The notes under the pieces: generated by a model | The model's input: the letters and a program-made list of their open reading frames with translations, nothing else | What the model was told of the DNA's origin: nothing | Databases searched by the model: none | Program-made: the position numbers and the translations under genes | Shown here: one piece after another, positions 45,689 through 54,700 of the stretch | Layout: every line of letters begins with the position of its first letter | Position numbering within the stretch: position 1 is the first letter of the stretch | DNA from: Photobacterium jeanii | Lineage (GTDB): Bacteria > Pseudomonadota > Gammaproteobacteria > Enterobacterales > Vibrionaceae | Direction: 5' to 3' | Length of the DNA stretch: 64,000 nt | Assembly: GCF_001650345.1 (NCBI RefSeq) | Contig: NZ_LVHF01000033.1 | Location: forward strand, 310,001-374,000

Positions 45689-46171
45689 GAGGTTACCTTT
45701 ATAATTATCTGTATGTGGATCAAAAAGAAGCTTTTACTGTTGGTTCTTTGTTGAAAATCCACTTAATAGTGTGCGCGGGCACTATATAGCAGATGAAACA
45801 CTCAGACAATTGCAAAAATATCAAACTCAGTTCGTAAAATTACAGTTGGTTACAAGCCAATCATTGACTCTTGAAATGATTAGTCTGTGTGACGTTGTCA
45901 CTTGTTGGGTGGTTTATGAATAATGGGACTTGGATAAATGAGGTAGTGATAAGGCACAATGCCTAAATACGCGGGAGCAATGTAGCGCAAAGCGGCATAA
46001 ATACTGGGCTGTAGCTCTGGAATTATGCAGCCATAAAAGCGGATTTATTCTTGAAACCTTGAAGTGCGTCACTCAATTTAACGTAAAAATTGATAAAACG
46101 CATGGTTATTGCCGCAATGAGTGCATACTGTTGCCAGTGAAGTAATTGTAGAAGTAATAAAGGTTACGAAT
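45689..46171. other. Intergenic region, divergent promoters
   Basis: A 483-base stretch with no credible coding frame. It must hold promoters for the nucleotidase (left) and the small membrane protein (right). Visible structure: a perfect 13-bp dyad GTGAC-GTT-GTCAC at 45889-45901 and an imperfect dyad TTGGTTACAAGCCAA at 45846-45860. Neither could be tied to a known regulator. Confidence 0.5.
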
Positions 46172-46660
46172 ATGTCTGATGTACCAGCATCTGTTACCAC
46201 TGCCGCTGAAGTAATCCAACCTGTTGCCGAGTCTTCTGGTTCTATCTGGGGCTATGTTGCGGGCGGTGTCGCGTTACTTGTTTTGGCGGGATTCTTTGGT
46301 TACAAGAAAATCAATACGCCAGCATTCATTATTGGTCAGGTGCGCAAACGCAATCTTAAAGAGATGCAAAAGCAGGGCGTAGAAAGCTCTGAGTTCATGC
46401 TTGATTTGGATAAGCTACTTGATTCTGTTCTTGAGTATGCGAATACCAACAAGAAAACGGGTAACGACGTGGTGAAAATCATTAGCCCACTGAACGACAC
46501 TAAGCGTATCAAGAGCCCGCGTGATATGTATCAGTCTATGATCCATATCGCTAATGAAATGCACGATACCGCTTTAGCGCGTGAATTTAAAAATAAGTCT
46601 AAGCAAGTGAAAGCAAGCTCACCATTGATGGCTGGTCTGCTTAAACGTGCAGGTATCTAA
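46172..46660 (+). CDS. Small single-pass membrane protein, unknown function
   Basis: 162 residues from the ATG at 46172, supported by AAAGG eight bases upstream; the frame extends 17 codons further without a ribosome site. A short polar N-terminus leads to one transmembrane helix (GYVAGGVALLVLAGFFGY, about residues 31-48), then a basic, helical cytoplasmic tail with NTPAFIIGQVRKRNLKEMQK and NKKTGNDVVKIISPLND. I do not recognise the family. It is monocistronic, with a strong terminator directly after. Confidence 0.8.
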   Translation: MSDVPASVTTAAEVIQPVAESSGSIWGYVAGGVALLVLAGFFGYKKINTPAFIIGQVRKRNLKEMQKQGVESSEFMLDLDKLLDSVLEYANTNKKTGNDVVKIISPLNDTKRIKSPRDMYQSMIHIANEMHDTALAREFKNKSKQVKASSPLMAGLLKRAGI

Positions 46661-46683
46661 TACCTTTAAATTAGATAGCATTG

Positions 46684-46712
46684 AAAACCACTGGCTTACC
46701 AGTGGTTTTTTT
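46684..46712. terminator. Rho-independent terminator
   Basis: AAAACCACTGG (46684-46694), loop CTTA, CCAGTGGTTTT (46699-46709) followed by more Ts. The flanking A- and T-runs mean it may also serve the convergent lipoprotein gene. Confidence 0.92.
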
Positions 46713-46753
46713 ATGCTTGTCATTTGAACTGAGCGTGTGGATTGAATGAGGAT

Positions 46754-47380
46754 TTAAGGCGTTAACACCTGATAGTGGGCAATCTCATCACGAGTCATCC
46801 AATGCATGTTCTCTGCAGGTGCAGCATTTAATGTGTACCAATAGAACTCAGGATCAATCCCGATCGCTTGGTAGTAGTTCAGATAGCTTTGGTGCTCTGC
46901 ATCATCACGTGGAATTTCATTTCCCGCCCTTCCTTCAGAGTCAGACCAACTATGCACGCCGATTTTAGGCTCTGTATCTTCAGCAGAGCGTTTAACTCCC
47001 GCTAAAAATAGATCCGTACCACCACTTGCAATCATGCCTCCTGCTTTTAAGTGAGTGTTAATGCCGTCTTGGTGAAGTGTGGTAGAAAGCAAGAGGTTGG
47101 TTTCATCATCCGCGCTGCCAGCAATAGTCTCTATGTTGAATTTTTCGATAAAAGGGAAGGTTGCCAGCATGTTGTAGTAAGCATCGAGAGAGCCAGAGCA
47201 AATGATGCCGTTCAGTGTCGCCTGCTTTTGCCCTGTTACTTTGAACTGTAAGGGCTTATCGCCTTGTAATTCACTATAGCTACACTCTGATACGAAGGTA
47301 TTTGGGTCATTGGTTGCGGTGGTATTGCACCCTGTGAGCAGTAAAGCCGTTCCTAGAAGTAAGCTGATTTTTCTTTCCAT
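46754..47380 (-). CDS. Lipoprotein with ClpP/crotonase-like fold
   Basis: 208 residues with a lipoprotein signal (LLLTGC, Cys about residue 18). The body resembles the periplasmic ClpP-fold family (COG3904 type): a gly-rich GGMIASGGTDLFLAGVKRSA segment where the Ser of ASGG aligns with the nucleophile of the usual ASAC motif, KIGVHSW with the likely catalytic His, the YLNYYQAIGIDPEFYW region, and the typical ending MHWMTRDEIAHY. It may be a membrane-attached serine peptidase or an inactive relative. No specific partner is apparent; it is convergent with the small membrane protein. Confidence 0.6.
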   Translation of the reverse strand: MERKISLLLGTALLLTGCNTTATNDPNTFVSECSYSELQGDKPLQFKVTGQKQATLNGIICSGSLDAYYNMLATFPFIEKFNIETIAGSADDETNLLLSTTLHQDGINTHLKAGGMIASGGTDLFLAGVKRSAEDTEPKIGVHSWSDSEGRAGNEIPRDDAEHQSYLNYYQAIGIDPEFYWYTLNAAPAENMHWMTRDEIAHYQVLTP

Positions 47381-47614
47381 GTTATCTGTCTTATTGAACG
47401 ATGTTTTTTATTGGTGCTATTATGGCGAATAAAACCGTAGAAAGAAAGTCAAAAATTGCTTTGCGATTAAATGGCTAAATTAGGTTCTGTATCGATAGAG
47501 ATAAGTACGCTTGACGATAAAAAGGTTTTATTAATGGTTTAACTTTCTATTGCTATAGTTTTCGCAATTTGTGGTTCGTTACGGTGATTTCTCTCTCTTG
47601 ATGCATGCAAAGCG

Positions 47615-49042
47615 ATGAGAAACAAACGACCATTAAATCTTTTCTATAATCAGATCACAGGGTTATCTCACAGGTATGTTCAACTTATGACAAAGCATTT
47701 TAAAACTGACGCCAAAATTGCCTGTGAAGAGTGTGGCTTAGTGATGGCGGTGCCTGAGTTGGTTGAAGGGCAAAAGGCAACGTGTCCACGATGCCATCAT
47801 GGTGTGGTTAAGCATATTGACCATCCATTTCAAAAGCCGCTTGCCTATGGTAGTGCGACCTTGGTGATGTTGATGTTGAGCCTGAGCTTTCCTTTTATGT
47901 CGTTCAGTGTTCAAGGGTTGAGCCAGAATATCACCTTGCTACACGCAGCAGAGATGTTGCAGCACTTTGAAAATAGCTTATTGGCAATGTTGTTGCTGCT
48001 GACGGTGGTAGCGCTGCCTGGTGGCTATATCGCGATTGTGATGTATTTGTATCGTCAAGCGCAGCAGATTCAGCAACAGCGATTGGCTTTCGAATCCAAA
48101 CCCATGCTAAAGCGATTGGCGAGAACAGTATTTCGGGTTGAGCCATGGTTAATGGTTGATGTGTTTTTGATCGGCGTTTTAGTCAGTTTAATCAAGATCG
48201 CTTCTTTGGCTGATATCGGGCTCGGGATGTCGTTTTGGGCGTTTTGTATCTACACCATGCTGGTGGTGAAGTTTGTATCTATGGTTGACCGCACTTGGTT
48301 GTGGCATCAGTTACAGCCTTTGGTGGCACTGGAAGGGGTGAAAGAAGGTGATAGCCATATCACAGGTAATCATGAATCCTGCCATGTTTGTTCGCAGCTA
48401 AATGTACCTGTTGATCACAGCCAAAAGCATACGCGTTGTGTGCGCTGCGGTAGTCGGCTACATCCGTATTCACCGCAGCACAGTTTGCATCGTGCTTGGG
48501 CGCTATTGATCACATCTGTTGTGTTTTATATCCCTGCTAATTTGTACCCCATGATGTATACCGTGAGTTTAGGGAAAACAGACGGCTCTACCATTATGGG
48601 TGGGGTGGTTTTGCTATGGAAACTTGGCTCTTACCCAATTGCTATGGTGATCTTTCTTGCTAGCGTGGTGATCCCATTGGCAAAAATGTTGGCATTAGCT
48701 TGGTTGCTTGTGAATGCTGGTCGTAATCCTCACAGCTCAACACGACAAGCCATTCAAAGTTTAAAGATTTATCGGCTTACTGAGTTTATTGGGCGGTGGT
48801 CGATGATTGATATTTTCGTGGTCGCCATTTTGGTGGCCTTAGTGCAATTACATAATTTGATGTCGATTTATCCCGGCCCTGCTGCATTGTCGTTTGCAGC
48901 TGTCGTGATATTTACCATGTTGTCAGCGATGAGCTTCGACCCACGTGTCTTCTGGAATCAAACAGAGCGACAAACAAAGGAGCAGGCACCTCACCTCAGT
49001 GATGAAATAGTGCCTTTAAAAGAGAATACACACTATGAGTGA
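47615..49042 (+). CDS. pqiA: PqiA-family membrane protein
   Basis: Up to 475 residues. Two PqiA domains each begin with a zinc ribbon: CEECGLVMAVPEL with CPRC, and CHVCSQLNVPV with CVRC, each followed by four transmembrane helices. The start is uncertain: ATG at 47615 gives 24 extra residues compared with ATG at 47687 (MTKHFKTDAK), which fits the usual PqiA N-terminus better; neither has a strong ribosome site. Works with PqiB and PqiC in phospholipid movement between the membranes and is often stress inducible. Overlaps pqiB by eight bases. Confidence 0.92.
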   Translation: MRNKRPLNLFYNQITGLSHRYVQLMTKHFKTDAKIACEECGLVMAVPELVEGQKATCPRCHHGVVKHIDHPFQKPLAYGSATLVMLMLSLSFPFMSFSVQGLSQNITLLHAAEMLQHFENSLLAMLLLLTVVALPGGYIAIVMYLYRQAQQIQQQRLAFESKPMLKRLARTVFRVEPWLMVDVFLIGVLVSLIKIASLADIGLGMSFWAFCIYTMLVVKFVSMVDRTWLWHQLQPLVALEGVKEGDSHITGNHESCHVCSQLNVPVDHSQKHTRCVRCGSRLHPYSPQHSLHRAWALLITSVVFYIPANLYPMMYTVSLGKTDGSTIMGGVVLLWKLGSYPIAMVIFLASVVIPLAKMLALAWLLVNAGRNPHSSTRQAIQSLKIYRLTEFIGRWSMIDIFVVAILVALVQLHNLMSIYPGPAALSFAAVVIFTMLSAMSFDPRVFWNQTERQTKEQAPHLSDEIVPLKENTHYE

Positions 49043-50684
49043 TCACAAGCCAGCACAGGCTGAAGTACAAAAAATGAAACAGTTTTCAACCATTTGGTTG
49101 GTGCCTTTAGTGGCTGTGGCGATTGGGATATGGATGCTCGTCCAGTTCGTTGGCAGTAAAGGCCCTGTGGTGACTTTGAAGCTCAATACAGCGGAAGGGA
49201 TTGAAGTCGGTAAAACCGAAATCAAATCGCTCAACGTGAAAGTTGGGGTGATAAACAGCGTAAAGCTGAGTGATGATTACAGCTACATTATTGCTACCGC
49301 GCAGATGAATAAAGATGCAGCGCGCATGCTCAAAGAAGATACCTTGTTCTGGGTAGTGAAACCAAGGATTGGTAAAGAAGGGATCTCAGGGCTAGAAACA
49401 CTCTTATCAGGGGCTTACCTTGAGCTACAACCCGGTGTGAAAGAGAAAGAAAAACTCGATTTTACCGTGCTAGAAACGCCACCAGTAGCACCGCCTGATG
49501 CGAAAGGGCTGCGGTTGGTGTTAACTCATCGTGAAGCAGGTAAATTGAGTGTCACCGATCCTGTGTTGTACGAAGGTTTTACGGTTGGGCGGGTTGAGAA
49601 AGTAAGTTTTGATCCTGAAACGCGTAAAGCGAACTATCAGCTATTTATCTTTCAGCCTTACGATAGCTTGATCCGCAAACACACCAAGTTCTGGTTAACT
49701 TCCGGTGTCGATTTACAAATGTCGGCAGAAGGTTTTAATTTGAAGATTGGCTCGGTGGAATCATTGATCACTGGGGGGGTGAGCTTCCGCGTACCTAAAG
49801 GGGCTGAACCGGGAGAGCAAGTGACGACTCAGCTTAAGAAGTTCAAGCTATATAACAACTTGAAGCAGGTTCGTGAGCGGGTGTTTGATCAATACCTTGA
49901 GTACGTGATGATGTTTGATGAATCCGTTCGAGGGTTAAACTCAGGCGCACCTGTGGAGTATCGTGGTATTCGTATTGGTACCGTGAAGAAAGTGCCTATG
50001 GAATTACCGTCGAAAGAACAAGGTTTCTCGACTAAGCAAATTCCAGTGTTAGTGCGTATCGAGCTTGGTCGAATCTATAACAATGTGGGGGAAGCGGATT
50101 TACTGGCGCTGAAACGCAGTTTAGATAAAGAGTTTAATCAAGGTCTAAGAGCCAGTTTGAAAACAGGGAGTTTCTTAACCGGGGCATTGTTTATTGATAC
50201 TGAAGTGTATGAGAAAGCAGATAATTATGATGTTAAGCGTTATAAAGATTACGACATTTTCCCAACACAAGCTGGCGGTTTCGCTGAGATCCAAAAGCAA
50301 GTCACTACCTTGTTGGATAAGTTTAATAACTTACCGCTAGAACAAACATTAGGCTCGTTGAATAACAGCTTGGTTGCGTCTCAGCAGACGATGCGCTCAG
50401 CGCAGAAAGTGGCGGATTCGCTTAATAAACTTTTGTCGCAAAAAGACACGCAGGCAATTCCTGCTGATGTGCGTAAGAGCTTGCAAGAAATTCAGACCAC
50501 ACTGAATGGCTTTGGCCCTGATGCTGCGCCATATCAAAACTTAGAGCAGGCATTGGCGCGGTTTGAAAATGTAATGGCCGAGCTTGAGCCAGTGCTAAGA
50601 CAATTAAATGAAAAACCAAACTCATTGATATTTAGTGGGGAATCGACACGAGATCCGATCCCAGCAGCGCGAGGACAAAAATAA
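49035..50684 (+). CDS. pqiB: PqiB, MCE-domain lipid transport protein
   Basis: 549 residues: an N-terminal transmembrane anchor (IWLVPLVAVAIGIWMLVQFV, about 19-38) and three MCE domains in series, with signatures such as GIEVGKTEIKSLNVKVGVI, VTDPVLYEGFTVGRVEKV and NSGAPVEYRGIRIGTV. The C-terminal coiled coil (about 430-530) would form the hollow needle that spans the periplasm in the PqiB hexamer. Stop and pqiC ATG share one base. Confidence 0.95.
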   Translation: MSDHKPAQAEVQKMKQFSTIWLVPLVAVAIGIWMLVQFVGSKGPVVTLKLNTAEGIEVGKTEIKSLNVKVGVINSVKLSDDYSYIIATAQMNKDAARMLKEDTLFWVVKPRIGKEGISGLETLLSGAYLELQPGVKEKEKLDFTVLETPPVAPPDAKGLRLVLTHREAGKLSVTDPVLYEGFTVGRVEKVSFDPETRKANYQLFIFQPYDSLIRKHTKFWLTSGVDLQMSAEGFNLKIGSVESLITGGVSFRVPKGAEPGEQVTTQLKKFKLYNNLKQVRERVFDQYLEYVMMFDESVRGLNSGAPVEYRGIRIGTVKKVPMELPSKEQGFSTKQIPVLVRIELGRIYNNVGEADLLALKRSLDKEFNQGLRASLKTGSFLTGALFIDTEVYEKADNYDVKRYKDYDIFPTQAGGFAEIQKQVTTLLDKFNNLPLEQTLGSLNNSLVASQQTMRSAQKVADSLNKLLSQKDTQAIPADVRKSLQEIQTTLNGFGPDAAPYQNLEQALARFENVMAELEPVLRQLNEKPNSLIFSGESTRDPIPAARGQK

Positions 50685-51274
50685 TGAAAGCATGGCTATT
50701 GGGTAGCGCTATGGCATTGAGCACCTTGGTAGGATGTAGCAGTCAGCCTCAAGATCTACGGGCAACCTATATTTTACCGATTGCCTCAAACACGGTCGCA
50801 GCTGTGATGCCGCAACGCGTGAATCAACCTCTATTGGTGGTTCGCCCTGTTGAGATGGCAGCGCACTTATCGGGTATGGGGTTGGTGTATCAAACCAGTG
50901 ATACAGAGGTGATTCAAGCGCAGCACAATACGTGGGCAGACAGTATCGCTCAGCAGTTAACGCAGCGCATCACTACCGATTTACGAGGTAAGCAAACCAA
51001 GTATTGGCCAAGCGAACTGACTCCTGCGTTATCATCCGCTGGACTGGCGAAATTACAGGTAAAGTTCACTCAGTTTAATGGGCATTATTCTGGGGATGCA
51101 GTGCTTAGCGGTGAGTATTTGTTGATTGATGCCAGCGGTAAGCTGCAAGGCGTATATCCATTTTCGTTGCGCGTTCCTTTAAGCCAAGATGGCTACGACG
51201 CCCAAGTTAGTGCATTGTCGAAAGGGGTTGATCAACTGACGACTCAAATCGCTCAGCGCGTGGCGTTGAAATAA
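50684..51274 (+). CDS. pqiC: PqiC outer-membrane lipoprotein
   Basis: 196 residues, lipobox LVGC with Cys at about residue 18, then the DUF330/PqiC domain with YILP, PLLVVRPVEMAAHLSGMGLVY and NTWADSIAQQLTQRI. It caps the PqiB needle at the outer membrane. Last gene of pqiABC. Confidence 0.92.
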   Translation: MKAWLLGSAMALSTLVGCSSQPQDLRATYILPIASNTVAAVMPQRVNQPLLVVRPVEMAAHLSGMGLVYQTSDTEVIQAQHNTWADSIAQQLTQRITTDLRGKQTKYWPSELTPALSSAGLAKLQVKFTQFNGHYSGDAVLSGEYLLIDASGKLQGVYPFSLRVPLSQDGYDAQVSALSKGVDQLTTQIAQRVALK

Positions 51275-51356
51275 ATTACCGATGTTGATGAGCCTTACAT
51301 AACGACGTTTCATTTCCGCGAGTAAGGCTGATCAAATACTGATAGTTGTTAGCACG

Positions 51357-51380
51357 AGTAGGCACGATTGAGTGCCTACT
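51357..51380. terminator. Hairpin between convergent pqiC and small gene
   Basis: AGTAGGCAC (51357-51365), 6-base loop, GTGCCTACT (51372-51380): a perfect 9-bp stem overlapping the stop codon of the convergent small gene. The following GCTTTA is only a weak T-run. Confidence 0.5.
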
Positions 51381-51588
51381 GCTTTATGCGGTAATAGCCG
51401 TTTAACCAGCATTCAGGCAGTTGCTCACCAGAAGGGAAGGCGAGTTGTTGTTTATCTATGGCGACGGGGTCGGCCAAATCTTCGCCTGATTGATATTGTA
51501 CTGTCACCTGTTGGTTAAATGGGTTGGTGAGCGAAGACATATCAATTACATCCACCAAATCGCCAGAGCGTGTTTCTTTAAGGAACAT
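51376..51588 (-). CDS. Small conserved cytoplasmic protein, 70 residues
   Basis: The ATG at 51588 has a clear AGGAG ribosome site eight bases upstream, arguing that it is expressed. The protein is acidic, with FLKETRSGDLVDVIDMSSLT, NPFNQQVTVQY, and the ending SGEQLPECWLNGYYR. Similar small proteins occur in Vibrionaceae, sometimes labelled acetyltransferase without basis; I assign no function. Monocistronic and convergent with pqiC. Confidence 0.7.
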   Translation of the reverse strand: MFLKETRSGDLVDVIDMSSLTNPFNQQVTVQYQSGEDLADPVAIDKQQLAFPSGEQLPECWLNGYYRIKQ

Positions 51589-51880
51589 CGTGCCTTCTCC
51601 TTCCTGTCTCTTGGTATCCCTAATTATGGTTGATTTTGGTATATCTGCGACTCATGACAAAGCGTCTGGGGAGCTCTCTCATTTATCGCGGTTAGTTTGG
51701 TCAGAAAAAAGTAAGTAGCTTCAATGGCTTTGTTTGATCGCTGTGCAGCACCTTTGTTTTTAGCTATGAAGGCTTAATAGCAGCCTCGATCACTCTTTTG
51801 TTATTTCACAATGGGTGTTTGTTGGGGATCTATATATCGCATCATACAATTACAAGATGGAACCATAAGTGGAGTTCAGG

Positions 51881-52870
51881 ATGGAACATACTCCCTCTCA
51901 ACCTCAATCGTATCTTTGGGGAATAGATTTAGGTGGCACCAAAATTGAGTGTGCAGTGCTAAGCAGTGAAGGATTTGATTGCGTCGTTCGTGAGCGTATC
52001 GCGACTGAGCGAGACAAAGGTTATCAACATATCTTGCAACAAATTAAACGTCTCGTTGAACGATGTGCAAAATTGGTGGGGCATTACCCGCATAGTATAG
52101 GTTTTGGCACACCGGGGACGCTCGACCCTATCACGGCGGTCATGAAAAATTGCAATTCAACCGTGCTTAACGATCAGCCCCTTGATCGAGATTTATCGCA
52201 ATTGCTAGGTGTTGAGGTAGTGATAGCCAACGATGCCAATTGTTTTGCGTTAGCTGAAACTAAAATGGGTATTGTGCCGCAAGTGGCACCACAGGCTGAA
52301 ACTGTGTTTGGCATCATCATGGGAACCGGCGTTGGTGCTGGCGTTGTGGTGAACGGTAAGGTACTTCATGGGTGTCATGGTATCGCTGGCGAGTGGGGAC
52401 ACAACGTATTAGAGCCTGATGGTGTTGCTTGCTATTGCGGCAAGAAAGGATGTGTTGAGACAGTATTGTCAGGACCGGGGCTTGAAGCTTATCACGCGCG
52501 TCTTACACACCATGCGTTTGAACCTAAACCTACCAGTGATGGAGCTTGCGAAGTACATCATTTGACTTTACCTGAGATCGTGGCTCAAGCGCGTGCTGGA
52601 ACGCCAGCGGCAAAGCATACCTTAACTCGGTTAGTGAATCAGTTTGGTTTGGCAGTCGCTCCAATCATCAATGTGCTGGATCCTGATGTGATCGTCATCG
52701 GTGGTGGAGTCGGAAATATTGATGAGCTTTATCAAGGCGCAGAAGCAGCGATTTTACCGCACCTGTTTAACCCGAGGTTGGCGACTAAAATTGTTAAACC
52801 AGCCCTTGGTGATAGCGCTGGTGTTTTTGGTGCTGCCATGTTGGTAGCCAATCATGCTGGTGGCGAATAG
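51881..52870 (+). CDS. ROK-family sugar kinase
   Basis: 329 residues from the ATG at 51881, with GGAG six bases upstream (a GTG at 51869 overlaps that site). ATP-binding GIDLGGTKIECAVL, the catalytic Asp in IANDANCFALAE, GTGVGAGVVVNGKV, and the ROK zinc motif GEWGHNVLEP...CYCGKKGCVET are present, so it should be an active kinase. The closest theme is fructokinase (Mak) or N-acetylglucosamine kinase (NagK); substrate cannot be decided from sequence. It stands alone and is convergent with the amidinotransferase gene. Confidence 0.9.
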   Translation: MEHTPSQPQSYLWGIDLGGTKIECAVLSSEGFDCVVRERIATERDKGYQHILQQIKRLVERCAKLVGHYPHSIGFGTPGTLDPITAVMKNCNSTVLNDQPLDRDLSQLLGVEVVIANDANCFALAETKMGIVPQVAPQAETVFGIIMGTGVGAGVVVNGKVLHGCHGIAGEWGHNVLEPDGVACYCGKKGCVETVLSGPGLEAYHARLTHHAFEPKPTSDGACEVHHLTLPEIVAQARAGTPAAKHTLTRLVNQFGLAVAPIINVLDPDVIVIGGGVGNIDELYQGAEAAILPHLFNPRLATKIVKPALGDSAGVFGAAMLVANHAGGE

Positions 52871-52948
52871 CAGCAGTAGTTAATTGCGGAGCTGAAAGTC
52901 CCTTGAAGCTTGATGGCAAATGGTGCTCCCAAGCGATAGCGCATTAAA

Positions 52949-52976
52949 TAAAAAATGGCTTCCGAAGAAGCCATTT
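52949..52976 (-). terminator. Terminator of the amidinotransferase gene
   Basis: AAATGGCTTC (52953-52962), loop CGAA, GAAGCCATTT (52967-52976). On the minus strand the loop is the very stable TTCG tetraloop and is followed by a T-rich run. Confidence 0.88.
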
Positions 52977-53008
52977 GCTTAGTTCCAATAACAGCTAGCC
53001 AATGACGA

Positions 53009-54241
53009 CTAGTATTCCCAATGCTCAATGCTATGAGCACCAGTGAATTGGTGCGCGAAGTAGTCTTCACAGGTACCTTCACGCCACACATCGGCGGTTG
53101 CACAGTGGAGACCACCACCAAATGCATAAGCATCACGAAGATCCACAGGAACCACTTCAAAGCCCAGTTTGTCGAATTGTTCCATCTGACCTGTTTCTGA
53201 TGCTTCAACACACACAGTTTTATGGTCAAGGATCAAGGTGTTCATAGATAGCCATGTACTTGAGTAGCATAGTGGTGGTGGGTTATCCCATGCTGGTGCC
53301 ACGGCTTCCACAATTTCCCAACCATTCTTCTCAAAGATTTCACGCTGACCTTTAAATAGCGGACGGTGTGGGTTCAATAACATCAAGCCAGGGCGAAGCG
53401 GACAGAAGGTCGCATCAATATGGATTGGGTGGTTATCTTCAAAGCTGAGCGTATGAACGCGGTAGCCTTGAGGTTCGTATTTACGCTTGATCCAGCGAAT
53501 ACCAGCAAGGTTAGTGGTTAAGCCGTGTTGAACAAAGATATCTTTACCCAAACGCATAACGTCAGCAGCATCGAATAAGATGTCTGTCTCCTTGGTGCTG
53601 TACTCTTTGCGAAGAGAGCGCGCCATGGTTTCTTCATCTGATAAGAATTCGTACGCGGCGACGTAATCCATACGGAAGCTATCGTCAGATAGGCGAGGGC
53701 GCGGTGCTTGTTCAATTAAACACTCAGGGTCTGATTCGAAGTATTCGCGTAGAAGATCAACATAAGCGAGATATTCAAAGTAACGGCTACGGAAACTCAT
53801 CGGTGCCATCAGAATGCTTTTACCCATGGTTAATAGGCAGTCGCGAGGTGGCATACAGCCAAAGCCTGAACTAATGGTGAAATCTGGTGTTGTGATGCGA
53901 TCGTGCCAGTCTACAGCTCCTGGGCGGTCTACGATAATGCCGCGATCTTCTAAGGTCTTGGCAAAGCCGTTTAGGCATTCGTTAGCACGGTCGATGGTTT
54001 CTTGAGTTCGGCGACCCGCTTTGCCACCGCGCATTGGTGAATCCGCAGGGATTTTTTCATTACTTGCCGGGCAAGCTTCAGGAATGTGTTGGTTATCAGC
54101 AATACCCACGATAACGTGACGAAGTGGGTCAAAGTCATTATAAGACTCAACGTGTAGTCCTTGGCGAACATAAGGTACGCCAGAATCTTTTCTTTCTAGA
54201 GGCAAAGAAGCATTTGGATATAGATCGTTGGAAATACTCAT
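53009..54241 (-). CDS. Arginine:glycine amidinotransferase-like enzyme
   Basis: 410 residues, soluble. The guanidine-modifying fold is clear and the amidinotransferase triad is intact: Asp224 in FDAADVMR, His274 in IHIDATF, Cys380 in GGGLHCATADV, spaced as in human AGAT (Asp254, His303, Cys407). It moves the amidino group from arginine to an amine acceptor, releasing ornithine. Glycine (giving guanidinoacetate) is the default guess, but relatives StrB1, CyrA and SxtG use other acceptors. GGAGAT lies eight bases before the ATG. The divergent AraC gene and transporter operon next door probably belong to the same function. No methyltransferase for creatine formation is visible. Confidence 0.88.
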   Translation of the reverse strand: MSISNDLYPNASLPLERKDSGVPYVRQGLHVESYNDFDPLRHVIVGIADNQHIPEACPASNEKIPADSPMRGGKAGRRTQETIDRANECLNGFAKTLEDRGIIVDRPGAVDWHDRITTPDFTISSGFGCMPPRDCLLTMGKSILMAPMSFRSRYFEYLAYVDLLREYFESDPECLIEQAPRPRLSDDSFRMDYVAAYEFLSDEETMARSLRKEYSTKETDILFDAADVMRLGKDIFVQHGLTTNLAGIRWIKRKYEPQGYRVHTLSFEDNHPIHIDATFCPLRPGLMLLNPHRPLFKGQREIFEKNGWEIVEAVAPAWDNPPPLCYSSTWLSMNTLILDHKTVCVEASETGQMEQFDKLGFEVVPVDLRDAYAFGGGLHCATADVWREGTCEDYFAHQFTGAHSIEHWEY

Positions 54242-54700
54242 TACAAAATCTCCAATATAATAGTAATGATATTATTGAGTAAAATGATGACCTGAATTCG
54301 CTCTGGTTAAACTCGTGGTCAATATTATTCAATGGGAATTGTTAGTGTTGATGAGCATGAACTTTGCTGTGCTCTTCAATAGAATTACTATCCCGCAAAT
54401 TGATGGCATGAAATAGTCATTTAATGCTGACGACTGGCGTTTTTATGCTGAGATGAAAAATAGGGAAATAATCTTATTAATAACAGTTGTTCACATGTTG
54501 ATAGCTCGATATTGCCGCAGAACTATACGTTGTTAATTTTCTAATTAATGGAATATGTCTCTAATTGATTTTTATAAAAGTAACACTAATGTCATATTGT
54601 GGGGTTTGTTTGGTTAAATATCACATTTTGATCACTTATAGATTGGTGGGTTTGTTGTAGTCAGGTAAATATATCGTCTTACGACGAGGGAGGTACGACC
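54242..54700. promoter_or_regulatory. Divergent promoter region amidinotransferase/araC
   Basis: 459 bases, AT-rich, no credible coding frame. It must contain both promoters and probably the AraC regulator's own sites. A small dyad CGTC-TTAC-GACG (in 54676-54690) sits directly before the araC ribosome site GGGAGG and could affect its translation. No other convincing motif found. Confidence 0.45.

Noticed and set aside
54611..54640. CRP site in the amidinotransferase/araC gap (ATCACATTTTGATCAC)
   Set aside because: Half-sites are in the wrong orientation for TGTGA-N6-TCACA.
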